Of a stretch of 31,872 nucleotides of DNA, positions 8,690 to 14,704 are shown in pieces (within the stretch, counting starts at the first letter, position 1; each line of letters starts with the position of its first letter). The notes beneath the pieces were generated by a model. The model made no database searches. It was not told the origin of the DNA and worked only from the letters and a program-made list of their open reading frames with translations. The stretch comes from Acidobacteriota bacterium (GTDB lineage: Bacteria; Acidobacteriota; Terriglobia; Terriglobales; Acidobacteriaceae). Location: contig JAJXZK010000105.1 in the NCBI GenBank assembly GCA_021780095.1, positions 1-31,872 of the forward strand, written 5' to 3'. The position numbers and the translations under genes are program-made.

Positions 8690-9418
8690 ATGTCTCTCGA
8701 TCTTCGTTTGGAGGTGCTGGCCAAGTCCGCCTGGTTCCAAAACCTGCCCGCAAAGGCCTTGGCGGAACTGGCAGCCCAAGGCCGCGAGCGCAAGCTTTCT
8801 CGTGGCCAGATCCTGTTTACCGCCAACCAACCGGCGGAAGGGATGTATATCGTGCTGTCCGGCTCGGTGCGCGCCTTCCGTGAAAACGTCGACGGTCGCG
8901 AGCAGACGATCCACGTTGAGGGCGGCGGCGGCATGCTGGCCGAGGTGCCAGTGTTCGATGGTGGTCCGTATCCTTCCACCACCATGGCGGAGGAAGACTC
9001 GGAGCTGTTGTTCCTTTCGACAGACGATGTCCGTCGTTTCTTGATGCGACATCCCGAGGCGGCCCTCAACGCGCTGGCGATCCTAGCCAGGAAACTGCGC
9101 TCGGTCGCTTCCCTGGCCGAGCAACTCGCTTTGCAAGATGTGACCCAGCGGCTGGCGACGCTGCTGCTGGAGGAGGCCCGGCGGAAAAACTCGGCACTGC
9201 GAGATGGTGTCTCTTTTTCCATGCCGCTGTCGCATGCGCAACTGGCGTCTCGGCTCGGTTCCGTGCGCGAAGTGGTGAGCCGCAGCCTGCAGAAGCTGGT
9301 GCAGCAGGGACTCGTGGCCATCCATGGCCATCGCATCGTGATCCTGGACCTGCAGGCGCTGCGCGCGCAGACCGACCCGCATCCCAAGCCAGCACCAATC
9401 GCCGCTGTCCGGCGCTAG
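8690..9418 (+). CDS. Crp/Fnr family regulator without cysteines (Dnr/NnrR-like)
   Basis: About 242 residues: an effector-binding beta-barrel (about 15-125), a dimer helix and a C-terminal winged helix with SHAQLASRLGSVREVVSRSLQKL. The recognition helix has R-E-x3-R, so TGTGA half-sites are expected. It has no cysteine at all, which excludes an Fnr-type cluster. Dnr/NnrR regulators, which sense NO through haem, are the likeliest relatives given the divergent ric-nnrS-norZ operon, but ligand and identity are inference. The start is uncertain. ATG 8690 gives the normal N-terminus but a weak ribosome site; in-frame alternatives are ATG 8672 and TTG 8654. A strong AGGAGG at 8634-8639 is too far from all of them for normal spacing. 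Confidence 0.88.
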   Translation: MSLDLRLEVLAKSAWFQNLPAKALAELAAQGRERKLSRGQILFTANQPAEGMYIVLSGSVRAFRENVDGREQTIHVEGGGGMLAEVPVFDGGPYPSTTMAEEDSELLFLSTDDVRRFLMRHPEAALNALAILARKLRSVASLAEQLALQDVTQRLATLLLEEARRKNSALRDGVSFSMPLSHAQLASRLGSVREVVSRSLQKLVQQGLVAIHGHRIVILDLQALRAQTDPHPKPAPIAAVRR

Positions 9419-9495
9419 CCTCCGAACGCTTCAGAGGAGCTGAGCCGCCCTGGCAAGGTGGGCGCCAGTGGACGGCATTGGAGCCCCCGTTGTCC

Positions 9496-9511
9496 TGTGA
9501 TGCACGTCACG
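9496..9511 (+). promoter_or_regulatory. Crp/Fnr-type operator upstream of the 2OG-Fe oxygenase gene
   Basis: TGTGATGCACGTCACG: arms TGTGA and TCACG around six bases. If it acts as a class II site, transcription would start near 9545, with CTTATT (9537-9542) as a poor -10. That would exclude the upstream TTG 9478 and GTG 9520 starts of the next gene and support GTG 9571. Confidence 0.55.
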
Positions 9512-9570
9512 GAGGAATTGTGCGCGGGAGTGAGACCTTATTCCTAAGTGGCCGCCTTCGGAGGTTTGGT

Positions 9571-10299
9571 GTGACCTATCTCGAATCGGGACATATCGAG
9601 TCCCTTTCCCCGGAAATGTTTCGTGGGCGGCAGCCCTATCCCTGGATCAGCATTCCCGCGGCGCTGACGGAGGAGGGTTTTGAGCGTTTGCGCCACGCCA
9701 TGCCGGAGCTGGAGAAGTTCGATCGGAAAGTCGGGGTCAAACGAGGATACGGGCAAGCCCCGCACGATCGCTACATTCTGCATTACAGGCCGGGCATCGA
9801 GCTGCCGGGACCATGGAAGGAATTTGTCGCTGAGTTGCACGGTGATGTCTACCAGTCTTGGCTGCGGAGAATGTTAGGACCGCAGAAGTTCATCCTGACG
9901 ATGGAGTGGTACTACGCATGGCAGGGATGTTCCGTCTCCCCGCATTGCGATGCGCGGCGCAAACTGGCGACACATATTTTTTACTTCAACACAGAAGAGG
10001 ATTGGGACACAAACTGGGGAGGCCAGATCCTGATGTTGGACGACGAAGGACGCTTCAAGCCGCATTCGGCCCCTGCGTTTGACGATTTGAAGGTGGCCGC
10101 TTCGTTGGTCCCGCGCGGGAATGAGAGCCTCTTCTTCCAGCGCACAGAACATTCCTGGCACGGCGTTCGACCCTTGGAATGCCCCTCGAACAGCCTGCGA
10201 AAACTCTTTATCGTCACCGTCAACGTGCCCACATTTCAGGTGTGGTGGCGACGCGTTCGCGGCAAAGATCCGGACGGGTACAGGATTGCGGCAGCATAA
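9571..10299 (+). CDS. 2-oxoglutarate/Fe(II)-dependent oxygenase (prolyl-hydroxylase-like)
   Basis: About 242 residues with the double-stranded beta-helix signature. HCD (His125, Asp127) lies in a SPHCDARRKLATHIFYFN context, the distal His is probably His197 in HGVRPL, and an Arg in LRKLFIVTV is expected to bind 2-oxoglutarate. These enzymes hydroxylate a protein or small molecule using O2; the substrate is not evident. Three starts are in frame: TTG 9478, GTG 9520 (GGAGGA 4 bases upstream, but inside the presumed promoter) and GTG 9571 (GGAGG with 6-base spacing), which I prefer. The operator at 9496-9511 puts an O2-dependent enzyme in the same presumed regulon as cydA and norZ. Confidence 0.78.
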   Translation: MTYLESGHIESLSPEMFRGRQPYPWISIPAALTEEGFERLRHAMPELEKFDRKVGVKRGYGQAPHDRYILHYRPGIELPGPWKEFVAELHGDVYQSWLRRMLGPQKFILTMEWYYAWQGCSVSPHCDARRKLATHIFYFNTEEDWDTNWGGQILMLDDEGRFKPHSAPAFDDLKVAASLVPRGNESLFFQRTEHSWHGVRPLECPSNSLRKLFIVTVNVPTFQVWWRRVRGKDPDGYRIAAA

Positions 10300-10414
10300 A
10301 CGTCCGACAGCTCGGCTCGTCCTTGGCTGTAACAGTTACAACAACTTCCACCGCTGGGGTCACAGCCGGCGGTGACTTTTCGAATCTGAACCAAAGAAAG
10401 CGGTCCCTACTTAT

Positions 10415-10909
10415 ATGTCACCTACGGAAACGATCCAAGTCCAATCGGAAACCCACACCCCGGTCAGCAAAAAGGCCATCACCGAACCACGCGTGCTGAA
10501 CGAAGCCTATGAATACGCCAAGCCGTCTTCGTTCTCGCGTGGCCTGCGGCTGGACATTAAGGGCGTCACCATCCTGATGATTTCAGGCACGGCAAGCATC
10601 GATGAATGCGGCAAAACTGTGCATGTCGGCGACTTTGGCGCGCAAATGGAGCGCACGCTCCACAACATTACCGGCCTGCTGGCGGCGGAAGGCGCAACCT
10701 GGAAGGATGTCGTCCGGACAAGCTGCTATCTGCGCGACATTGAGCGCGACTATGACCAGTTCAACCAGATACGGACGCAGTTCTTTCGGGAAAAGGGGCT
10801 GAACCCTTTGCCTGCCTCCACGGGAATTCAGGCAATTCTGTGTCGTCCGGATCTGCTGATTGAAATTGAGGCCATGGCTATGTTTGAGAGCGATCGCGGG
10901 GCCAAATAA
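10415..10909 (+). CDS. RidA/YjgF family protein
   Basis: 164 residues, somewhat longer than typical RidA (about 130). After a 35-residue N-terminal extension comes the Rid fold: ILMISGTASIDECGKTVHVGDF, then QMERTLHNITGLLAAEGATWKDVVRTSCYLRDIERDYDQFNQI, and PASTGIQAILCRPDLLIEIEAMA. Classical RidA hydrolyses reactive enamine/imine intermediates made by PLP enzymes and has a catalytic Arg in an NP-x-R-x3 type segment. Here the equivalent segment is PASTGIQAILCRP, so the subgroup and substrate are uncertain. It lies tail-to-tail with two PLP-dependent sulfur amino-acid enzymes, a suggestive neighbourhood for imine clearance. It ends just before a strong terminator. Confidence 0.85.
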   Translation: MSPTETIQVQSETHTPVSKKAITEPRVLNEAYEYAKPSSFSRGLRLDIKGVTILMISGTASIDECGKTVHVGDFGAQMERTLHNITGLLAAEGATWKDVVRTSCYLRDIERDYDQFNQIRTQFFREKGLNPLPASTGIQAILCRPDLLIEIEAMAMFESDRGAK

Positions 10910-11000
10910 GTATTTAGCTCCGTCGATAGCGCCTTGTATCAGGGCCGGACTTCGAACTTACCCTGAGCGAAGCGCCGTAAGGCGTGAAGGCGAATGGACG

Positions 11001-11047
11001 CCGCAGATGCCCAAAAGCATGGCTGGCTTTTGGAGTCTGCGGTTTTT
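11001..11047 (+). terminator. Strong rho-independent terminator after the RidA gene
   Basis: Two-part stem: CCGCAGA (11001-11007) pairs with TCTGCGG (11036-11042), and inside it CCAAAAGC (11011-11018) pairs with GCTTTTGG (11026-11033), with a 7-base loop. A TTTTT tract follows at 11043-11047. The run of T is only on the plus strand, so it terminates the RidA transcript and does not serve the convergent metC-like gene. Confidence 0.88.
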
Positions 11048-11067
11048 CGACCAGCGACCCAGGAACA

Positions 11068-12210
11068 TCACCGATAGGATTGAATGGCGCGATCCAGGTC
11101 GGTGAGCAAGTCTTCCTCGTCCTCAATCCCAACAGAAATGCGCACCAGATCTTTCGGCAGGTCGCGTTGCGCCATCAACTCCACCGGAACGCTGGCGTGC
11201 GACATGTTCCCAGGCACGCTGATGGAAGAGTTGACACTGCCAAAGCTGACGGTAATGCGGAATAGCCTGGCGTTTTCCGCAATGGCTTTTGACAAAGCGA
11301 CCGAACCGGTCGTAAAGCTCAACACAGCGCCTGCACCGCGCGCCTGAGAACGCTGCAGCTCATATCCGACATCGTTTTTCAATCCCGGATAGCAGACCCG
11401 CTGAATTGATTTGTGTTGGCTGAGATATTCCGCAATGGCCTGCGCGTTCTTTTGCTGGCAATCCAATCGCAGCTTCAATGTCTTCATGCCTCGAAGCAGC
11501 AGATAGCAATCGAACGGGGCGAGTGCATTGCCTTCCGCGTTCTGCACAAAATAAATCTGCTCGGCCAGAGCCTTGTCTTTCACGACGATGGATCCGGCTG
11601 TGACGTCATGGTGTCCACCGAGAAACTTGGTCCCAGAGTGCAGGACAACGTCCGCTCCCAGGTCAAGCGGGTTCTGCAGGTAGGGCGACATGGTGCTGTT
11701 GTCCACGCAGAACAGCGCACCGTGAGCGTGGGCCATGGCAGCAAGTTTGCGCAAATCCACCACCCGCAGCAACGGGTTAGTGGGCGACTCAACGTAGATC
11801 ATTTTCGTTTTGGAGCTGATCTGTCGCTCGAAATTCTCCAGGTCGCATGCGTCGGAGTATTTTGCCGAGATGCCGGTGCGCTTCAGCACCCTTGTAAACA
11901 GGCGGCAGGTGCCGCCATACAGATCATTGTCGGCGAGAATCTCTTCACCGGACTGCAGTAGTTTGGTTGCGGTGGTGATGGCAGCCATGCCACTGGAGAA
12001 GCAATATCCATGAGTTCCGTTTTCGAGCGATGCAATCTGCTTTTCTACTACCGCGCGGGTTGGATTGCCGCTCCGCGAATAATCGTATTCGCCAAACTGA
12101 TCGGAGAATTCTTGCTCGAACGTAGCTGTCTGGTAGATCGGAGTGGAGATGGGGCGCAAGCGATCTCCCGGAGCGGGATCGAAACTCACCAGTCGGCTAG
12201 CGATTTTCAT
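11068..12210 (-). CDS. metC: Cystathionine beta-lyase, plant-type
   Basis: PLP-dependent enzyme of the Cys/Met-metabolism family (fold type I), 380 residues from the chosen start. Key parts are YDYSRSGNPTR, SSGMAAI, VESPTNPLLRVVDL, the VDNSTMSPYLQNPLDLGAD stretch with the PLP-binding Asp, and HSGTKFLGGHHDV with the Schiff-base Lys. Segments such as LAPFDCYLLLRGMKT, FTTGSVALSKAIAE, SFGSVNSSISVP and MSHASVP closely resemble plant plastid cystathionine beta-lyase as I remember it. The function would be cystathionine to homocysteine. ATG 12210 is preferred (GAGG with 6-base spacing); an open frame runs further upstream to 12300. The start overlaps the preceding gene by 14 bases, so the pair is co-translated. 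Confidence 0.85.
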   Translation of the reverse strand: MKIASRLVSFDPAPGDRLRPISTPIYQTATFEQEFSDQFGEYDYSRSGNPTRAVVEKQIASLENGTHGYCFSSGMAAITTATKLLQSGEEILADNDLYGGTCRLFTRVLKRTGISAKYSDACDLENFERQISSKTKMIYVESPTNPLLRVVDLRKLAAMAHAHGALFCVDNSTMSPYLQNPLDLGADVVLHSGTKFLGGHHDVTAGSIVVKDKALAEQIYFVQNAEGNALAPFDCYLLLRGMKTLKLRLDCQQKNAQAIAEYLSQHKSIQRVCYPGLKNDVGYELQRSQARGAGAVLSFTTGSVALSKAIAENARLFRITVSFGSVNSSISVPGNMSHASVPVELMAQRDLPKDLVRISVGIEDEEDLLTDLDRAIQSYR

Positions 12211-13426
12211 GGCTAACCTCATTTCCCTGGACATTACATCCGGCAGCTGCGAACGCCTGTTCCAGATCGCGGATAATATCTTGCGGCGCTTCCAGTCCAA
12301 CAGAGAGTCGAACTAAACCGTCGGTGATGCCGAGGTGTCGGCGCAAGTCAGGATCCAGGTCGGCGTGCGTTGTTGAAGACGGATGCGTGATCAGGGTTTC
12401 CAATCCTCCCAGACTTTCGGCGCGCGAGCAAAGCTGCACTTGGTTCAGCATGCGAATAGTGGCGTCGTATCCTGCCTTCAACTCGAAAGCGATCATGCCT
12501 CCGGCGGCGCCCTGTTGTTTTTCCGCCAAATCCTTTTGCGGGCACGACGGCAGGCCGGGATAATACACGCGCTTCACTGCGGGATTACGCTCCAGCCATT
12601 CAGCGATTGCCTGCGCATTTTCGCAATGAAGTTTCAAGCGGGCCGGAAGCGTCTTCATTCCCTGCAGCGCAAGCCAAGCTTCGAATGGAGCCTGCGTGGT
12701 GCCGATGGTCTTGCGAATCAAGCGAAATCGCTCCAGTAGCTTCTCGTCGTAAGTAGCCAAGGAGCCGCCGACAGTGGCGTTGTGGCCGTCGATATATTTC
12801 GTGGTCGATAAAAGAGAAATATCCGCGCCCATTTGAAGAACATTTTGCAAAATCGGCGTCAGGAAAGTGTTATCGACCGCCAGCAATATCGAATGGCGCT
12901 TCGTGATCGCAGCAACTGCTGCAATGTCTGACAGCTTCAGCGTTGGATTACCCGGCGTCTCCAGAAAAACGATGCGCGTCGCGGGAGTGATCGCCGCTTC
13001 AACGTTGGCCGGATCGGATGTATCCACGAATGACGCGGTGATGCCGAGATGGTCCAGCAATTCGCGAAACAGGCGCATGGTACCGCCGTATACAACGTCG
13101 GTGAGCACCACATGATCACCGGATTTCAAAACGGAGAGAAACAGGGTTGTCACTGCGGCCATGCCGGTTCGGAAGCAAACCGCCGGCGGGGTTCCTTCCA
13201 GCGCGCCAATTGCTTTTTCCAGCGCGTCCACGGTGGGGTTCGAAACTCGGGAGTAGCTGAAGCCTTTGTCGACACCAACCGCATCGTGCACGAACGTGCT
13301 GGTCTGGTAGAGAGGAAAGAGGATAGAGCTGGCGTGGGAATCCAGCGATCGGCCGCCATGAATCGCGACGGTAGAAATGTCCAAATCTGGTGAGCTCAAA
13401 ACGCAATCTCCATTCGGGCTATGCAA
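12197..13426 (-). CDS. metB: Cystathionine gamma-synthase/gamma-lyase family PLP enzyme
   Basis: 409 residues, Cys/Met-metabolism PLP family. Seen: STVAIHGG near the N-terminus, FSYSRVSNPTVDALE, FRTGMAAVTTLF, DVVYGGTMRLF, LETPGNPTLKLSD, AVDNTFLTPILQ and LLSTTKYIDGHNATVGG with the PLP lysine. Sequence motifs alone do not separate synthase from lyase or from a sulfhydrylase. The overlap with a beta-lyase gene favours gamma-synthase, giving a Cys-to-homocysteine transsulfuration pair. The start is a TTG at 13424-13426 with AGGA 4 bases upstream; a second TTG at 13399 with GGAGA upstream is an alternative. The leader upstream can fold into a long hairpin that competes with pairing over this AGGA. 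Confidence 0.82.
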   Translation of the reverse strand: MHSPNGDCVLSSPDLDISTVAIHGGRSLDSHASSILFPLYQTSTFVHDAVGVDKGFSYSRVSNPTVDALEKAIGALEGTPPAVCFRTGMAAVTTLFLSVLKSGDHVVLTDVVYGGTMRLFRELLDHLGITASFVDTSDPANVEAAITPATRIVFLETPGNPTLKLSDIAAVAAITKRHSILLAVDNTFLTPILQNVLQMGADISLLSTTKYIDGHNATVGGSLATYDEKLLERFRLIRKTIGTTQAPFEAWLALQGMKTLPARLKLHCENAQAIAEWLERNPAVKRVYYPGLPSCPQKDLAEKQQGAAGGMIAFELKAGYDATIRMLNQVQLCSRAESLGGLETLITHPSSTTHADLDPDLRRHLGITDGLVRLSVGLEAPQDIIRDLEQAFAAAGCNVQGNEVSHENR

Positions 13427-13431
13427 TGGTT

Positions 13432-13533
13432 CCTGGGAGAAACGGGCCGTGGCGGGAACTCCCCAGGCGGCTGCCAGAATGAAGATTGAGCGGATAACTC
13501 AGACTTCTGAAGCTGGCCTGCGACCGCCTGGGG
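13432..13533 (-). promoter_or_regulatory. Structured mRNA leader, candidate translational riboswitch or attenuator of metB-metC
   Basis: In the minus-strand RNA a 10-bp perfect stem (CCCCAGGCGG at 13533-13524 with CCGCCTGGGG at 13470-13461) closes an extended hairpin. Inside are GCCAG/CTGGC (5 bp), GAAG/CTTC (4 bp) and TGAG/CTCA (4 bp) stacked with small internal loops and a 7-base apical loop. The 3' arm of the closing stem, CCTGGGGAG (13467-13459), can instead pair with CTCCCAGG (13439-13432). That pairing would cover the AGGA ribosome site of the TTG start at 13426. The two pairings are mutually exclusive, which is the layout of a switch. A TACAAT -10 candidate (minus strand, 13615-13610) would give a leader of roughly 175 bases. 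It does not match SAM-I, SAM-II or SAH riboswitch consensus sequences as I recall them. Confidence 0.5.
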
Positions 13534-13678
13534 CGCGCATGGCCATATACATTCGAGAAGGTTGAATTGTCGTCACTCGGCAGAACTCCAGCACCAAAGA
13601 AGTTGCTAAATTGTAGCATAGAGGGAGCCTGATTCAGGCAGCTGCGATGGCTTGGAGATCGCAAGAATTGCAGGAAAA

Positions 13679-14245
13679 ATGCTGCTGAAAATTGTTGCTG
13701 TTGGACATCCCGTATTGCGGCAAACACCGCGCGCGATCACGCCCAAAGAGATTCGCAGTCCAGAGATCAAAGACTTGATTGAGCATATGCGCGAAACGCT
13801 GCGCGACGCGCCTGGAGTTGGCTTGGCAGCGCCGCAAATAGGTCAGTCCCTGAACCTGGCGGTGATTGAGGATCGGGCGGAATATCATAAGGCGGCGACA
13901 GAAGCTGAGTTGAAAGAGAGAGAACGCGTGCCCGTCGACTTCCATGTGTTGATCAATCCCCAAATTGAATTGCTTTCGGATTCGCAGGTTTCTTTTTTTG
14001 AAGGCTGCCTGAGTCTACCGGGATTTATGGCGGAGGTTCCTCGGTCGCGCTTGGTTCGCGTCACCTGTCTCGATCATCATGGCAAGCAGAGAGTCATCGA
14101 CGCGAAGGGATGGTACGCGCGCATTCTGCAGCATGAGATCGATCATTTGCATGGGAAGATCTATATCGATCGCATGCAGAGCCAGACGTTTTCTACGCTG
14201 GATAACTACCAGCGCCATTGGAAAAACCGAGCGCCTGGCAGCTAA
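13679..14245 (+). CDS. def: Peptide deformylase
   Basis: Removes the formyl group from the initiator Met of new proteins; a metal-dependent hydrolase. It has 188 residues from ATG 13679, which has AGGA just upstream; a TTG nine codons earlier is less likely. All three family motifs are present: GVGLAAPQIG (46-55), EGCLSLPG (about 108, metal Cys) and QHEIDHLHG (about 151, two metal His and the catalytic Glu). The ending is slightly extended relative to minimal deformylases. It is divergent from metB, with a 250-base gap that holds the structured leader. Confidence 0.96.
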   Translation: MLLKIVAVGHPVLRQTPRAITPKEIRSPEIKDLIEHMRETLRDAPGVGLAAPQIGQSLNLAVIEDRAEYHKAATEAELKERERVPVDFHVLINPQIELLSDSQVSFFEGCLSLPGFMAEVPRSRLVRVTCLDHHGKQRVIDAKGWYARILQHEIDHLHGKIYIDRMQSQTFSTLDNYQRHWKNRAPGS

Positions 14246-14319
14246 GACATTCGCGTGATCGCAATGCTGAACGAGCGCGCGGAGAATGAGAACGCGGCTG
14301 AAAACGATCGCCTGATCAT

Positions 14320-14349
14320 TTGACATCAATTTGTGACAGGCTCTATCCT
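14320..14349 (+). promoter_or_regulatory. Sigma-70-type promoter between def and tRNA-Cys
   Basis: TTGACA at 14320-14325 matches the -35 consensus exactly. An 18-base spacer is followed by TATCCT at 14344-14349. Transcription would start near 14356 and would meet the terminator at 14498-14525 before reaching the tRNA, so it would make a short independent RNA. Confidence 0.5.
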
Positions 14350-14355
14350 CAGATT

Positions 14356-14525
14356 TCCAGAGACAGGCTTGGCCGCCTCTGAAAATCTTGCAAATGCTGA
14401 ACATCGTTCCAACCCGCCGCTGTCTATGCTGTTGCTGCAGCCACATGCGGGTGTGTTCATGAGCGAATTGAACTAAAAAAATTCGACGCAAACATGGAAA
14501 CCCACCCGCAGCCGAGTGGGTTTTT
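14356..14525 (+). ncRNA. Candidate small RNA (about 170 nt) upstream of tRNA-Cys
   Basis: Bounded by the promoter at 14320-14349 and the terminator at 14498-14525, with no good open frame or ribosome site inside. Internal structure: ACCCGC (14412-14417) pairs with GCGGGT (14447-14452). A near-perfect 12-base inverted repeat, 14351-14362 with 14377-14388 (one mismatch), lies at the 5' end. The latter starts before the predicted start site, so either transcription begins slightly earlier or only part of that stem is in the RNA. It does not show the SRP, tmRNA or RNase P signatures I know, and no clear 6S shape. It could also simply be the def 3' region. Confidence 0.35.
14498..14525 (+). terminator. 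Rho-independent terminator before tRNA-Cys
   Basis: AAACCCAC (14498-14505) pairs with GTGGGTTT (14516-14523) around a 10-base loop, and the T-run (14521-14525) begins within the stem and continues. It ends transcripts coming from def or from the promoter at 14320. It lies only 22 bases before the tRNA, so the tRNA promoter must overlap it or be atypical. Confidence 0.85.
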
Positions 14526-14547
14526 CGCTGTAAAAGTTCAACCAAGA

Positions 14548-14623
14548 GCACCGGTGGTGAAGTGGCTAACGCGCTGGTCTGCAAAACCAGTATTCGCGGG
14601 TTCGATTCCCGCCCGGTGCTCCA
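14548..14623 (+). tRNA. tRNA-Cys (anticodon GCA), CCA encoded
   Basis: Acceptor GCACCGG pairs with CCGGTGC. The anticodon arm is CTGGT-CTGCAAA-ACCAG with anticodon GCA, and the T arm is GCGGG-TTCGATT-CCCGC. The discriminator base is T (U73), as required for cysteinyl-tRNA synthetase, followed by an encoded CCA. The D stem is only three pairs, including a G-U. It lies near cysteine and methionine synthesis genes. Confidence 0.96.
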
Positions 14624-14704
14624 TCGATTGCAAGTTGCGAAAACTTCGAATAGTGATTGCCTTGAGCAGTTTCCAACGTTAGCCTGAGTCGGAGGGGCTA
14701 ACGA

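Noticed and set aside
10359..10380. GTCAC-AGCCGGCG-GTGAC followed by TTTT after the oxygenase gene, as a terminator
   Set aside because: The stem is only five reliable pairs with a mismatch above a self-complementary loop; too weak to call.
13427..13678. SAM-I, SAM-II or cobalamin riboswitch before metB
   Set aside because: Conserved core sequences of these classes as I recall them are not present; only the generic switch-like structure is reported.
14351..14388. 12-base inverted repeat after def as a def terminator
   Set aside because: No T-run follows on the plus strand; treated as part of the candidate small RNA region instead.
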